DNA from: Enterobacteriaceae bacterium RIT714
GTDB lineage: Bacteria > Pseudomonadota > Gammaproteobacteria > Enterobacterales > Enterobacteriaceae
Direction of reading: 5' to 3'
NCBI GenBank assembly: GCA_009668015.1
Contig: WJYB01000002.1
Span: 1-64,000, forward strand
DNA: 64,000 nt
This document shows, piece after piece, positions 51,589-61,374 of the stretch (position 1 is the first letter of the stretch; each line of letters opens with the position of its first letter). Made by a program: the position numbers and the translations under genes. The notes under the pieces were generated by a model that saw only the letters and a program-made list of their open reading frames with translations, searched no databases and was not told where the DNA came from.

Positions 51589-51851
51589 GCGTTCCGGGAC
51601 AAATTCGCGCCATCGACGGTCAACAGGCCAAAGTGGAAGTTTGCGGCGTGCTGCGTGATGTCGATTTAACGCTGGTGGGTTGCGTTGATGAAACCGGGGC
51701 AACGCGCCTCGATCAGTGGGTGCTGGTCCACGTCGGTTTTGCGATGAGCGTGATTAACGAAGAAGAGGCCCGCGACACGCTGGCGGCGCTGCAAAATATG
51801 TTTGAAGTCGAGCCAGACGTCGGCGCGCTACTGTTTGGTGAGGAGCGATAA
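51579..51851 (+). CDS. hypC: Hydrogenase maturation chaperone HypC
   Basis: A 90-residue HypC/HybG/HupF-family chaperone that binds HypD and pre-HycE. The essential N-terminal cysteine C2 is in MCIGVPGQI. It carries the Fe(CN)2CO precursor to the large subunit. It overlaps hypB and is three bases from hypD. Confidence 0.97.
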   Translation: MCIGVPGQIRAIDGQQAKVEVCGVLRDVDLTLVGCVDETGATRLDQWVLVHVGFAMSVINEEEARDTLAALQNMFEVEPDVGALLFGEER

Positions 51852-51854
51852 ATC

Positions 51855-52976
51855 ATGCGCTATGTTGATGAATATCGCGCGCCGGAACAGGTGATGCAGC
51901 TTATCGGCCACCTCAAAACGCGTGCAGCGCTGCTGAATTATACCGCGCAGCGCCCGCTGCGTATCATGGAGGTCTGCGGCGGCCATACGCATGCGATCTT
52001 TAAATTCGGCCTCGACCAGCTCCTGCCCGACAACATCGAATTTATTCACGGCCCCGGCTGCCCGGTGTGCGTGCTGCCGATGGGGCGAATCGACACCTGT
52101 ATTGAGATTGCCAGCCAGCTGGATGTCATTTTTTGCACCTTCGGCGACGCCATGCGCGTGCCAGGAAAAAAGGGATCCCTGCTTCAGGCCCGCGCGCGCG
52201 GCGCGGATGTACGAATTGTCTATTCGCCAACGGATGCCCTGAAGCTGGCTGTTGAAAACCCTTCGCGCAGAGTGGTGTTTTTCGGTCTGGGTTTTGAAAC
52301 CACGATGCCTGCCACTGCGATCACCCTGCAACAGGCGAAAGCAAAGAAACTCAGCAACTTTTTCTTTTTCTGCCAACACATTACGCTCATCCCCACGCTG
52401 CGCAGCCTGCTCGAAGAGCCGGATAACGGCATTGACGCATTTCTGGCCCCGGGACACGTCAGTATGGTGATTGGAACCGAAGCCTATGGCTTTATCGCCG
52501 CGGACTATCATCGCCCGTTAGTGGTCGCTGGTTTCGAACCTCTTGATCTACTGCAAGGCGTAAGCATGCTGGTTGAGCAGAAAATAGCAGGCCAGAACAT
52601 TGTGCAGAATCAGTACCGGCGGGTTGTGCCGGATGTGGGAAACGCGCTGGCTCAACAGGCTATCGCCGAGGTGTTTAGCGTCGAAGGCGACAGTGAATGG
52701 CGCGGACTTGGCCTGATTAGCGAATCCGGCGTGCATCTGACCCCGGCTTATCAGGAATTTGACGCCGAGAAGCATTTCCGTCCGCAGCCACAGCAGGTCT
52801 GCGACGATCCGCGCGCCCGCTGCGGCGCGGTCTTAACCGGTAAATGCAAACCGCATCAGTGCCCGTTATTTGGCACGACCTGCAATCCGCAAACCGCGTT
52901 TGGGGCGCTGATGGTCTCTTCCGAAGGGGCCTGCGCCGCGTGGTATCAGTATCGCAATCAGGAGTGTGACGCATGA
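51855..52976 (+). CDS. hypD: Hydrogenase maturation protein HypD
   Basis: A 373-residue 4Fe-4S protein that assembles the Fe(CN)2CO group with HypC and HypE. The active site cysteines are in CGGHTHA (near 41) and GPGCPVC (near 66-72); C-terminal cluster cysteines are in CKPHQCPLFGTTC. It overlaps hypE by four bases. Confidence 0.97.
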   Translation: MRYVDEYRAPEQVMQLIGHLKTRAALLNYTAQRPLRIMEVCGGHTHAIFKFGLDQLLPDNIEFIHGPGCPVCVLPMGRIDTCIEIASQLDVIFCTFGDAMRVPGKKGSLLQARARGADVRIVYSPTDALKLAVENPSRRVVFFGLGFETTMPATAITLQQAKAKKLSNFFFFCQHITLIPTLRSLLEEPDNGIDAFLAPGHVSMVIGTEAYGFIAADYHRPLVVAGFEPLDLLQGVSMLVEQKIAGQNIVQNQYRRVVPDVGNALAQQAIAEVFSVEGDSEWRGLGLISESGVHLTPAYQEFDAEKHFRPQPQQVCDDPRARCGAVLTGKCKPHQCPLFGTTCNPQTAFGALMVSSEGACAAWYQYRNQECDA

Positions 52977-53983
52977 ACACGATTGAAATGGCACACGGCA
53001 GCGGCGGCCAGGCGATGCAACAGCTGATTGGTCGGCTCTTTATGAACGCCTTCGATAATCCGTGGCTTGCAGAGCAAGAAGATCAGGCGCGCATCGCGCT
53101 TTCGTCACTGACAGCACAGGGTGACCGGTTAGCGTTTTCTACCGACAGCTATGTCATTGACCCGCTGTTCTTCCCGGGTGGAGATATCGGCAAGCTGGCG
53201 GTGTGCGGCACAGCGAATGATGTGGCGGTCAGCGGTGCGATTCCACGCTACCTCTCCTGCGGCTTTATTCTCGAAGAGGGGCTGGCGATAGAGACATTAA
53301 CCACCATAGTAAACAGCATGGCCCACACCGCGCGTGAAGCGGGAATTGCCATTGTCACCGGCGATACCAAAGTGGTACAGCGCGGTGCGGCGGATAAAGT
53401 GTTTATCAACACCGCCGGAATAGGCGCGATTCCGGCAGACGTTCACTGGGGCGCGCAGCAGCTCGCAGCAGGCGATCTGTTGCTGGTGAGCGGCTCGCTG
53501 GGATGTCACGGTGCGACGATTTTAAATCTGCGAGAAGGTCTCGGACTGGACGGTGAATTGCGCAGCGACTGCGCGGTTCTGACGCCCCTCATTCAGACGC
53601 TGCGCGGCTGTCAGGGTGTCAAAGCGCTGCGCGATGCCACACGCGGCGGGGTGAATGCCGTTGCCCATGAGTTCGCAGCGGCCAGTGGCTGCGGCATCGA
53701 ATTGGTTGAGCGTGATTTGCCGGTGAAACCGGCGGTGCGTGGACTTTGCGAGCTGCTTGGCCTGGATCCGCTAAACTTTGCCAACGAGGGCAAACTATTG
53801 ATTGGCGTGGCACGTCACGCCGCCGACGCCGTTCTGGCACAATTGCGCGCGCACCCGCTGGGTCGGGATGCGGCTATTATTGGCGAAGTGGTTGAGCGCA
53901 AAGGCGTTCGTCTGACAGGCCTGTATGGCATCAAACGGACTCTGGATTTGCCGCACGCTGAACCGTTGCCCCGAATTTGCTAG
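52973..53983 (+). CDS. hypE: Hydrogenase maturation protein HypE
   Basis: A 336-residue PurM-like ATP-dependent dehydratase. Its C-terminal cysteine (PRIC) is carbamoylated by HypF and dehydrated to thiocyanate, the CN donor. The N-terminal HGSGGQAMQQLI is the family signature. It ends 61 bases upstream of fhlA, which is probably cotranscribed. Confidence 0.97.
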   Translation: MNTIEMAHGSGGQAMQQLIGRLFMNAFDNPWLAEQEDQARIALSSLTAQGDRLAFSTDSYVIDPLFFPGGDIGKLAVCGTANDVAVSGAIPRYLSCGFILEEGLAIETLTTIVNSMAHTAREAGIAIVTGDTKVVQRGAADKVFINTAGIGAIPADVHWGAQQLAAGDLLLVSGSLGCHGATILNLREGLGLDGELRSDCAVLTPLIQTLRGCQGVKALRDATRGGVNAVAHEFAAASGCGIELVERDLPVKPAVRGLCELLGLDPLNFANEGKLLIGVARHAADAVLAQLRAHPLGRDAAIIGEVVERKGVRLTGLYGIKRTLDLPHAEPLPRIC

Positions 53984-54044
53984 AATCGCACAAAAAGCGG
54001 TCAGCACTGTTTCTCTTTTTTTTGCCAGTTTCTTTGGAAGCGAT

Positions 54045-56117
54045 ATGTCGTATACACCAATGAGCGATCTTGGACAGCAAGGGCTGTTCGATATTACGCG
54101 CACACTTTTACAGCAACCCGATCTGGGTTCACTGAGCGATACACTGACGCGCTTGGTCAGGCAATCTGCGCTGGCTGACAGTGCCGCCATTGTGCTGTGG
54201 CACAGCGCTAACCATCGCGCCAGCTACTTTGCGACGCGCGACAATGGCAAGACCGTCGAATATGAAGATGAAACTGTGCTGGCGCATGGCCCGGTGCGCC
54301 GTATTTTGTCTCGACCGGACGCCCTGCACTGCAACTACGCTGAGTTTCGCCAGGCCTGGCCGCTTCTTGCTGACGGCAATTTATATCCGCCATTTGGCCA
54401 TTATTGTTTGCTGCCTCTTGCCGTTGAAGGCCGTATTTTTGGTGGCTGTGAATTTATCCGTAAAGCAGACCAGCCGTGGACCGAAGCGGAATATGAGCGT
54501 TTGCACACCTTCACGCAGATTGTCAGCGTGGTCGCCGAGCAGATCCACAGCCGCGTCACCGATAATGTCGATTACGATCTGTTGAGTCGCGAGCGCGATA
54601 ATTTTCGTATTCTGGTTGCGGTCACGAATGCGGTGCTTTCGAGGCTGGATATGGACGAGCTGGTGAGTGAGGTCGCCAAAGAGATCCATCACTACTTTAA
54701 AATTGATGCCATTAGCATTGTGCTGCGCGGCCATCGCAAGGGCAAACTCACTATCCACTCCACGCATTACCTTGATGAAACGAATCCTGCGCATGAACAA
54801 AGTGAAGTGGATGAAGCTGGCACACTCTCTGAACGCGTGTTTAAAAGCAAAGAGATGCTGCTACTTAACCTGAATGAGCGCGATGAACTGGCCCCCTATG
54901 AACGCATGCTTTTCAATTCATGGGGTAACCAGATCCAGACGCTGTGCCTGCTGCCGTTGATGTCCGGCAACACGATGCTCGGCGTACTGAAACTGGCGCA
55001 GTGCGAAGAGCATATCTTTACCACCACCAACCTGAAGCTGTTGCGCCAGATCGCCGAACGTATCGCTATCGCGCTGGACAATGCGCTGGCCTATCAGGAA
55101 ATTCATCGCCTGAAAGAGCGGCTGGTGGACGAAAACCTGGCGCTGACCGAACAGCTTAATAATGTCGACAGCGAATTTGGCGAAATTATTGGTCGCAGCG
55201 ATGCCATGTTCAGCGTGCTGAAGCAGGTTGAGATGGTGGCGCAAAGTGACAGTACCGTGCTTATTCTCGGTGAAACCGGGACCGGAAAAGAGCTGATCGC
55301 CCGCGCCATCCATAATCTCAGCAACCGTAACAGCCGCCGGATGGTAAAGATGAACTGTGCGGCGATGCCTGCGGGTCTGCTGGAGAGCGATCTCTTTGGC
55401 CATGAACGTGGCGCATTTACCGGGGCCAGCACCCAGCGAATCGGCCGTTTTGAACTGGCGGACAAAAGCTCGCTGTTCCTCGATGAAGTGGGTGATATGC
55501 CGCTGGAGTTGCAGCCGAAACTGCTGCGGGTATTACAGGAACAAGAGTTCGAGCGCCTGGGCAGCAACAAGCTAATTCAAACCGACGTGCGGCTGATCGC
55601 CGCGACAAATCGCGATCTGAAAAAGATGGTCGCCGACCGTGAGTTCCGCAACGATCTCTACTATCGCCTGAATGTCTTCCCAATCTGCCTGCCGCCGCTG
55701 CGCGAGCGTCCGGATGATATTCCCCTGCTGGTGAAGGCGTTTACCGCCAAAATCGCCCGCCGTATGGGGCGTAGTATCGACAGCATTCCGGCAGAAACAC
55801 TGCGCACACTCTCCGGGATGGAGTGGCCCGGGAACGTTCGTGAGCTGGAAAATGTCATTGAACGCGCGGTGCTGTTAACGCGCGGCAACGTGCTACAGCT
55901 CTCGCTGCCGGAAGTGATGATTGCAGACACTCCCATGCCGGTGGCAGAAACGGCGCAGGAAGGCGAGGACGAGTACCAGCTGATCGTTCGCATTCTGAAA
56001 GAGACCAATGGCGTGGTCGCCGGGCCAAAAGGCGCGGCGCAGCGACTGGGGCTGAAGCGAACCACGCTGCTTTCGCGCATGAAAAGACTGGGTATCGAAA
56101 AGGATATGCTGGTCTAG
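54045..56117 (+). CDS. fhlA: Formate hydrogenlyase transcriptional activator FhlA
   Basis: A 690-residue sigma-54 activator. Two N-terminal GAF-like sensory domains (about 20-180 and 200-345) bind formate; the AAA+ domain has GETGTGKE and GAFTGA, and the C-terminus ends in a Fis-type helix-turn-helix (AAQRLGLKRTTLLSRMKRLG). The start at 54045 (MSYTPMSDL) with GGAAG upstream equals E. coli; an earlier in-frame start lies inside hypE. In E. coli the OxyS RNA pairs at this ribosome site. Confidence 0.97.
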   Translation: MSYTPMSDLGQQGLFDITRTLLQQPDLGSLSDTLTRLVRQSALADSAAIVLWHSANHRASYFATRDNGKTVEYEDETVLAHGPVRRILSRPDALHCNYAEFRQAWPLLADGNLYPPFGHYCLLPLAVEGRIFGGCEFIRKADQPWTEAEYERLHTFTQIVSVVAEQIHSRVTDNVDYDLLSRERDNFRILVAVTNAVLSRLDMDELVSEVAKEIHHYFKIDAISIVLRGHRKGKLTIHSTHYLDETNPAHEQSEVDEAGTLSERVFKSKEMLLLNLNERDELAPYERMLFNSWGNQIQTLCLLPLMSGNTMLGVLKLAQCEEHIFTTTNLKLLRQIAERIAIALDNALAYQEIHRLKERLVDENLALTEQLNNVDSEFGEIIGRSDAMFSVLKQVEMVAQSDSTVLILGETGTGKELIARAIHNLSNRNSRRMVKMNCAAMPAGLLESDLFGHERGAFTGASTQRIGRFELADKSSLFLDEVGDMPLELQPKLLRVLQEQEFERLGSNKLIQTDVRLIAATNRDLKKMVADREFRNDLYYRLNVFPICLPPLRERPDDIPLLVKAFTAKIARRMGRSIDSIPAETLRTLSGMEWPGNVRELENVIERAVLLTRGNVLQLSLPEVMIADTPMPVAETAQEGEDEYQLIVRILKETNGVVAGPKGAAQRLGLKRTTLLSRMKRLGIEKDMLV

Positions 56118-56124
56118 CGATGTC

Positions 56125-56154
56125 ACGCCATGCGGGGCATGGCGTTATTTTTTA
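56125..56154. terminator. fhlA terminator
   Basis: ACGCCATG and CATGGCGT form an 8-bp stem with a 5-base loop followed by TATTTTTT. It lies seven bases after fhlA and overlaps the ygbA stop codon. Confidence 0.9.
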
Positions 56155-56489
56155 GGACGATATTTTTCCGGTAACTCAGGTACGGGGCGACGATCGTCAA
56201 TCAGATGACGAAGGGTCAGGATCGGATGCCGCCACAGCATACGCGGCCCGGCCCAGCGCATCACCTGTTTCATTTCTTCGCGTTTTGCAGGCTGATAACA
56301 GTGAACCGGACACTGTTTACAAGCCGGTTTCTCTTCACCAAACACACACTTATCCAGACGCTTATCGGCATATGCGTTTAACGCCTGATAGTGCCCGTCC
56401 TGTCGCGTCGCCTGGGGACAGTGCCTCTCATACAGCGCAATCATTTTGCTGATGGTCTCTTTTTCTCGCGAGATACGTTTTCCAGACAT
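56145..56489 (-). CDS. ygbA: Nitrosative-stress protein YgbA
   Basis: A 114-residue protein with a cysteine-rich centre (CVFGEEKPACKQCPVHC, near 49-65) that could bind metal or a cluster. In E. coli ygbA is strongly induced by NO through NsrR; the biochemical role is unsettled. The start at 56489 (MSGKRISREKE) is an ATG; a TTG two codons upstream is possible. An NsrR-type palindrome lies 19 bp upstream. Confidence 0.9.
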   Translation of the reverse strand: MSGKRISREKETISKMIALYERHCPQATRQDGHYQALNAYADKRLDKCVFGEEKPACKQCPVHCYQPAKREEMKQVMRWAGPRMLWRHPILTLRHLIDDRRPVPELPEKYRPKK

Positions 56490-56507
56490 GGACAATCACC
56501 GATTAAT

Positions 56508-56530
56508 AAGATGCATTAATAATACATTTT
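56508..56530 (-). promoter_or_regulatory. NsrR-type site upstream of ygbA
   Basis: Two 11-base arms, AAGATGCATTA and TAATACATTTT, separated by one base form an inverted repeat with two mismatches, the 11-1-11 layout of NsrR sites. Confidence 0.8.
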
Positions 56531-56617
56531 CAGATGCGCTTTTTCAGCCAGATTTCATCATTTGCATTCCATTTTCTGAAGCCAGCTTCCAGTTATACAT
56601 TTGTCCCCCACGCATTT

Positions 56618-56637
56618 TACTGGCATTTTATACAGGT
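56618..56637 (+). promoter_or_regulatory. LexA-type box upstream of the SymE-like gene
   Basis: TACTGGCATTTTATACAGGT keeps the CTG-N10-CAG core and the AT-rich centre of LexA boxes. It ends 39 bp upstream of the start at 56677. Confidence 0.75.
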
Positions 56638-56676
56638 ATTTTTGATATCGTCTTGCTCATCATTACGGGAGTCTGT

Positions 56677-56907
56677 ATGTCTGACATGGATCTTGTTCAA
56701 CCGCATCGCCATCTTAAAGTGGGCTATTTCAGAAAGCGCCACGAAGATCGTAAAACCAAAATTCCACGGCGCTATAGCGTTCATGCCGCACTAAGTCTGA
56801 AAGGCGACTGGCTTGAGAAAGCGGGATTTAAAACAAATTCGCAGGTGAGAGTGGTGGTCGGGCAAGGAAAGTTGCTGATCGAACTGATAGACGAAGAGGC
56901 GACGTAA
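56677..56907 (+). CDS. SymE-like type I toxin family protein
   Basis: A 76-residue SymE/AbrB-superfamily protein. The family core is IPRRYSVHAALSLKGDWLEKAGF (from about residue 27), followed by the VRVVVGQGKLLIEL strands. E. coli SymE is an SOS-induced toxin controlled by the antisense RNA SymR. The start at 56677 has GGGAG eight bases upstream; a longer in-frame opening covers the LexA box and is rejected. It is shorter than K-12 SymE, lacking the C-terminal tail, and sits in a different locus. I could not identify an antisense RNA. Confidence 0.75.
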   Translation: MSDMDLVQPHRHLKVGYFRKRHEDRKTKIPRRYSVHAALSLKGDWLEKAGFKTNSQVRVVVGQGKLLIELIDEEAT

Positions 56908-57020
56908 ACTCGCGACATTTTACTGCGTCACGCCATTTTTTCATGCGACAATAGAGGAAACTGACGACCAGCGAGTCGCTTAAAACGCAACAATTTCAAA
57001 GAAATGGATATCATAACTCC

Positions 57021-59582
57021 ATGAGCACACTTGATAATTTAAACGCCCACACGCCAATGATGCAGCAGTACCTGAAGCTAAAAGCTCAGCATCCTGAAAT
57101 TCTGCTGTTTTATCGTATGGGCGATTTTTACGAGCTTTTTTATGACGATGCGAAACGGGCATCACAGCTACTCGACATCTCCCTAACCAAACGTGGGGCG
57201 TCGGCTGGCGAACCGATTCCGATGGCAGGGATCCCGCATCACGCGGTAGAAAACTATCTGGCGAAGCTGGTGAATCAGGGGGAATCCGTCGCTATTTGCG
57301 AGCAGATTGGCGATCCGGCAACGTCAAAAGGTCCGGTCGAGCGCAAAGTCGTACGTATCGTCACACCGGGAACTATCAGTGATGAAGCGCTGCTGCAGGA
57401 ACGCCAGGATAATCTGCTGGCTGCGCTGTGGCAGGACAGCAAAGGCTACGGCTATGCGACGCTGGATATCAGCTCAGGGCGTTTTCGTCTGAGTGAACCC
57501 GCCGATCGCGAAACCATGGCTGCAGAGCTTCAGCGTACCAATCCGGCAGAACTGCTGTACGCGGAAGATTTTGCCGAGATGGCCTTAATTGAGGGCCGTC
57601 GTGGTCTGCGCCGCAGACCGCTGTGGGAATTTGAAATCGACACCGCGCGTCAGCAGTTAAATCTGCAGTTTGGTACCCGTGATTTAATCGGCTTCGGCGT
57701 TGAAAACGCACCGCGCGGCCTGTGTGCTGCGGGCTGCCTTTTGCAGTATGTGAAAGATACACAGCGCACTACCCTGCCGCATATTCGCTCTATCACAATG
57801 GAGCGTCAGCAGGACAGCATCATTATGGATGCCGCCACGCGCCGTAACCTGGAGATTACTCAAAATCTGGCGGGTGGCGTGGAAAATACGCTCGCTGCCG
57901 TGCTCGACAGTACCGTCACTCCGATGGGCAGCCGAATGCTTAAACGCTGGCTGCACATGCCGGTTCGCGACACGGCTGTCTTAAAAAGCCGTCAGCAAAC
58001 GATAGGTGCGTTGCAGGATCGGTATACCGAGTTGCAGCCGGTGCTGCGTCAGGTGGGCGATCTTGAGCGCATTCTTGCGCGTCTTGCCCTGCGTACCGCT
58101 CGTCCACGAGATCTTGCCCGTATGCGCCATGCGTTCCAGCAACTTCCTGAACTGCGTGCGCAGTTGGCAGAAGTGGACAGTTCGCCAGTGCAAAAACTGC
58201 GCGAGAGCATGGGTGAATTTACAGAACTGCGCGAGCTGCTGGAACGTGCGGTTGTAGAAGCCCCTCCTGTGCTGGTTCGGGACGGCGGTGTGATCGCCCC
58301 GGGTTACAGCGAGGAGCTGGACGAATGGCGGGCATTAGCTGACGGAGCAACGGATTATCTGGATAAACTGGAAATTCGCGAGCGCGAACGCCTGGGCCTC
58401 GACACACTGAAGGTCGGGTACAACGCCATTCATGGCTATTATATTCAGATCAGTCGCGGGCAGAGCCATCTGGCACCGATCCACTACGTCCGTCGCCAGA
58501 CGCTCAAGAATGCCGAGCGTTATATTATCCCTGAGCTTAAAGAGTATGAAGACAAAGTTCTGACCTCCAAAGGCAAAGCTCTGGCGCTGGAAAAACAGCT
58601 CTATGAAGAGCTGTTCGACACCCTTATGCCTCATCTCGCGGATTTGCAGATCAGCGCAAGTGCGCTGGCCGAACTGGACGTTCTGGTTAACCTCGCAGAG
58701 CGAGCTGACACCCTGAACTACACCTGTCCGACGTTCATAGATAAACCCGGTATTCGCATTACCGAGGGCCGGCATCCGGTTGTTGAGCAAGTGCTTAACG
58801 AGCCATTTATCGCAAACCCTCTTCATCTTTCTCCACAGCGTCGAATGCTGATTATCACCGGTCCGAATATGGGTGGTAAAAGTACCTATATGCGGCAGAC
58901 CGCATTAATTGCTTTGCTCGCCTATATCGGTAGCTACGTCCCGGCACAGCAGGTCGAAATCGGTCCAATCGACCGGATCTTCACCCGCGTCGGTGCTGCG
59001 GACGATCTGGCAAGCGGTCGCTCAACCTTCATGGTTGAGATGACCGAAACCGCCAATATTCTGCACAACGCCACCGAAAACAGCCTGGTGCTGATGGATG
59101 AAATTGGTCGGGGTACCTCCACCTACGATGGCCTCTCGCTGGCGTGGTCGTGTGCTGAAAGTCTGGCGAATAAAATCAAGGCGCTGACACTGTTTGCGAC
59201 CCACTATTTTGAACTGACACAGCTGCCAGAAAAAATGGAAGGCGTAGCAAACGTCCATCTGGATGCTCTGGAGCATGGCGATACCATTGCCTTCATGCAC
59301 ACGGTGCAGGATGGCGCAGCAAGTAAGAGTTATGGCCTGGCCGTTGCAGCACTGGCTGGTGTGCCAAAAGATGTGATTAAACGCGCACGTCAAAAACTAC
59401 GAGAGCTGGAAAGCTTGTCTCCGAATGCCGCGGCAACGCAGGTAGATGGCACGCAGATGTCGCTGCTGGTGCCTGCGGAGGAGACTTCTCCGGCAGTGGA
59501 AGCACTGGAAAATCTTGACCCGGATTCGCTGACACCGCGTCAGGCTCTGGAGTGGATTTATCGCCTGAAAAGCCTGGTGTAG
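57021..59582 (+). CDS. mutS: DNA mismatch repair protein MutS
   Basis: The 853-residue mismatch-recognition ATPase. The mismatch-wedge motif [11 protein letters not shown] is at residues 30-40, Walker [10 protein letters not shown] near 614-622, Walker [12 protein letters not shown], and the switch [13 protein letters not shown] near the C-terminus. It recruits MutL to base mismatches after replication. Length equals E. coli MutS. A weak ribosome site precedes the ATG. Confidence 0.98.
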   Translation: MSTLDNLNAHTPMMQQYLKLKAQHPEILLFYRMGDFYELFYDDAKRASQLLDISLTKRGASAGEPIPMAGIPHHAVENYLAKLVNQGESVAICEQIGDPATSKGPVERKVVRIVTPGTISDEALLQERQDNLLAALWQDSKGYGYATLDISSGRFRLSEPADRETMAAELQRTNPAELLYAEDFAEMALIEGRRGLRRRPLWEFEIDTARQQLNLQFGTRDLIGFGVENAPRGLCAAGCLLQYVKDTQRTTLPHIRSITMERQQDSIIMDAATRRNLEITQNLAGGVENTLAAVLDSTVTPMGSRMLKRWLHMPVRDTAVLKSRQQTIGALQDRYTELQPVLRQVGDLERILARLALRTARPRDLARMRHAFQQLPELRAQLAEVDSSPVQKLRESMGEFTELRELLERAVVEAPPVLVRDGGVIAPGYSEELDEWRALADGATDYLDKLEIRERERLGLDTLKVGYNAIHGYYIQISRGQSHLAPIHYVRRQTLKNAERYIIPELKEYEDKVLTSKGKALALEKQLYEELFDTLMPHLADLQISASALAELDVLVNLAERADTLNYTCPTFIDKPGIRITEGRHPVVEQVLNEPFIANPLHLSPQRRMLIITGPNMGGKSTYMRQTALIALLAYIGSYVPAQQVEIGPIDRIFTRVGAADDLASGRSTFMVEMTETANILHNATENSLVLMDEIGRGTSTYDGLSLAWSCAESLANKIKALTLFATHYFELTQLPEKMEGVANVHLDALEHGDTIAFMHTVQDGAASKSYGLAVAALAGVPKDVIKRARQKLRELESLSPNAAATQVDGTQMSLLVPAEETSPAVEALENLDPDSLTPRQALEWIYRLKSLV

Positions 59583-59608
59583 GGCTTCGTTACCATCAAC
59601 TGCTCTCG

Positions 59609-59629
59609 CCCTCTTTCTCAGAAAGAGGG
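59609..59629 (+). repeat. CCCTCTTTC hairpin after mutS
   Basis: CCCTCTTTC and GAAAGAGGG form a perfect 9-bp stem with a TCA loop. It resembles the core of the CCCTCTCCC repeat family and may be a remnant or a simple mRNA-end hairpin. Confidence 0.5.
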
Positions 59630-59639
59630 GTAAAAAGTA

Positions 59640-59667
59640 AAAACGGCAACCTTCTGGTTGCCGTTTT
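59640..59667. terminator. Bidirectional terminator between mutS and the decarboxylase operon
   Basis: AAAACGGCAACC and GGTTGCCGTTTT form a perfect 12-bp stem with a 4-base loop; it runs into TTTT on both strands. Confidence 0.93.
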
Positions 59668-59695
59668 GCTTTAGCCTCACCACCCGGCTTCTGTC

Positions 59696-59932
59696 TTAGC
59701 GTTTATCTTCTGCTAACAGCGGTGGAATGGTCGGCACCTGCGGTGCATCGTCAATATCCTTCTGCGTCATGCGGAACGCTTGCGGATAATGTTCGCGGCT
59801 GGTGCGGCGCAACGGTTCGGTGTCGCGCCAGGTATAAAGACAATGCTGGCACTGATAAACGGTCCAGACATCTTTTACCGGCGATGTCGCCATCACTTCA
59901 ATGTGCTCATCAGCACAACGTGGACAGATCAT
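59696..59932 (-). CDS. Non-oxidative hydroxyarylic acid decarboxylase subunit D (vdcD/kpdD/yclD type)
   Basis: A 78-residue small subunit with two zinc-type CxxC pairs (CPRC at 3-6 and CQHC near 28-31). It accompanies the B and C subunits in operons for reversible decarboxylation of 4-hydroxybenzoate, vanillate and similar acids; it is needed for activity but its exact function is unclear. It is the last gene of the operon, 10 bases after subunit C. Confidence 0.88.
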   Translation of the reverse strand: MICPRCADEHIEVMATSPVKDVWTVYQCQHCLYTWRDTEPLRRTSREHYPQAFRMTQKDIDDAPQVPTIPPLLAEDKR

Positions 59933-59942
59933 GTTCCCCTCC

Positions 59943-61370
59943 TTATTTACGTGCGGCCAACATAGCGGTCAGTTTTTCAGCCCAGGCTTTGGTTTCAGGT
60001 AAATCCTGTACCGGCTGGCTATAGTGACCACGGTTATCCGGCGCAACCGGCGTGGTGGCATCAATAATCAGTTTGTCGGTGATCCCTGCCGGACTGGAAC
60101 CTGGATCAAGCTCCAGTACCGACATATTTGGCAACTGCACCAGATCGCCCGCTGGATTGACTTTGGATGACAATGCCCACATCACCTGCGGCAGGTTAAA
60201 GGGATCAACATCTTCATCCACCATGATCACCATCTTCACGTAGCCCAGCCCATGTGGGGTGGTCATCGCTCGCAGACCCACCGCGCGTGCAAAGCCGCCA
60301 TAGCGTTTTTTAGTAGAGATAATGGCGAGCAGACCGTGGGTGTACATGGCGTTAACAGCCTGAACTTCCGGGAATTCGGCTTTCAACTGCTGATAGAGCG
60401 GTACGCAGGTTGCCGGGCCCATCAGATAGTCGATTTCAGTCCACGGCATGCCTAAATAGAGCGATTCAAAAATTGGTTTGGTGCGGTAAGAAACTTTATC
60501 AATACGCACTACCGTCATGTTGCGTCCACCGGAGTAGTGGCCGGTAAACTCACCAAAGGGTCCTTCGATTTCACGTTTACGTCCTTCAATAACCCCTTCC
60601 AGGATCACCTCAGAACCCCACGGTACGTCGAATCCGGTCAACGGTGCGGTAGCAATTGGGTACGGGCTTTCACGCAGCGCGCCCGCCATTTCGTATTCGG
60701 ATTGATCATATTTGAGCGGCGTGGCACCCATCAAAGTAATAATCGGATCGTTGCCGAGCGTGATGGCAATCGGCAGATCTTCTCCGCGCTCTTCCGCTTT
60801 ATGCAGATGCAGCGCGATATCGTGCATCGGTACCGGTTGCAGGCCAAGTTTGCGCTTGCCCTTCACCTCCATACGGTAGATACCCACGTTTTGCTTGCCG
60901 AAATGAGCCGGATCGAGCGGGTCGCGGGAAACCACACAGGCTTTGTCGAGATAAAAACCCCCGTCCCCGTCGTTTAAACGGAACAGCGGCAAAATATCAA
61001 ACAGGTTGATCTCTTCTCCATCCACCGTGTTCTCAGCCCAGGCCGGATTTTCGCGACGCTCCGGCGCGACAGGGAATTTATCCCAGCGACGAATAAACTC
61101 GTCAATCTGGCTTTTCACTGGCGTATTCGCGGGCAACCCCATTGATATGGCATGGTTTTGCCAGGAGCCAATAGTGTTCATCACCACGTTTGCATCAGTA
61201 AAACCGCGAATATTATCAAACCACAGTGCGGGCGCGCTGTCGCCAATCCGCCCGGTGGCGTTAGCCGCCGCCGCCAGATCCGGTTCGGCGTTTACCTCTT
61301 CCTCAATTTTCAGCAGCTGCCCTTGTTCATCGAGCGCCTGCAGGAAGCTTCTCAGATCATCAAATGCCAT
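59943..61370 (-). CDS. Non-oxidative hydroxyarylic acid decarboxylase subunit C (UbiD family)
   Basis: A 475-residue UbiD-type decarboxylase that uses prenylated FMN. The catalytic E-R-E network is likely within EGPFGEFTGHYSGG (near 280-293) and nearby arginines. Substrates known for close relatives are 4-hydroxybenzoate and vanillate. The start at 61370 (MAFDDLRSFLQ) has GGAGT upstream. It follows subunit B by four bases. Confidence 0.92.
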   Translation of the reverse strand: MAFDDLRSFLQALDEQGQLLKIEEEVNAEPDLAAAANATGRIGDSAPALWFDNIRGFTDANVVMNTIGSWQNHAISMGLPANTPVKSQIDEFIRRWDKFPVAPERRENPAWAENTVDGEEINLFDILPLFRLNDGDGGFYLDKACVVSRDPLDPAHFGKQNVGIYRMEVKGKRKLGLQPVPMHDIALHLHKAEERGEDLPIAITLGNDPIITLMGATPLKYDQSEYEMAGALRESPYPIATAPLTGFDVPWGSEVILEGVIEGRKREIEGPFGEFTGHYSGGRNMTVVRIDKVSYRTKPIFESLYLGMPWTEIDYLMGPATCVPLYQQLKAEFPEVQAVNAMYTHGLLAIISTKKRYGGFARAVGLRAMTTPHGLGYVKMVIMVDEDVDPFNLPQVMWALSSKVNPAGDLVQLPNMSVLELDPGSSPAGITDKLIIDATTPVAPDNRGHYSQPVQDLPETKAWAEKLTAMLAARK

Positions 61371-61374
61371 TTTT

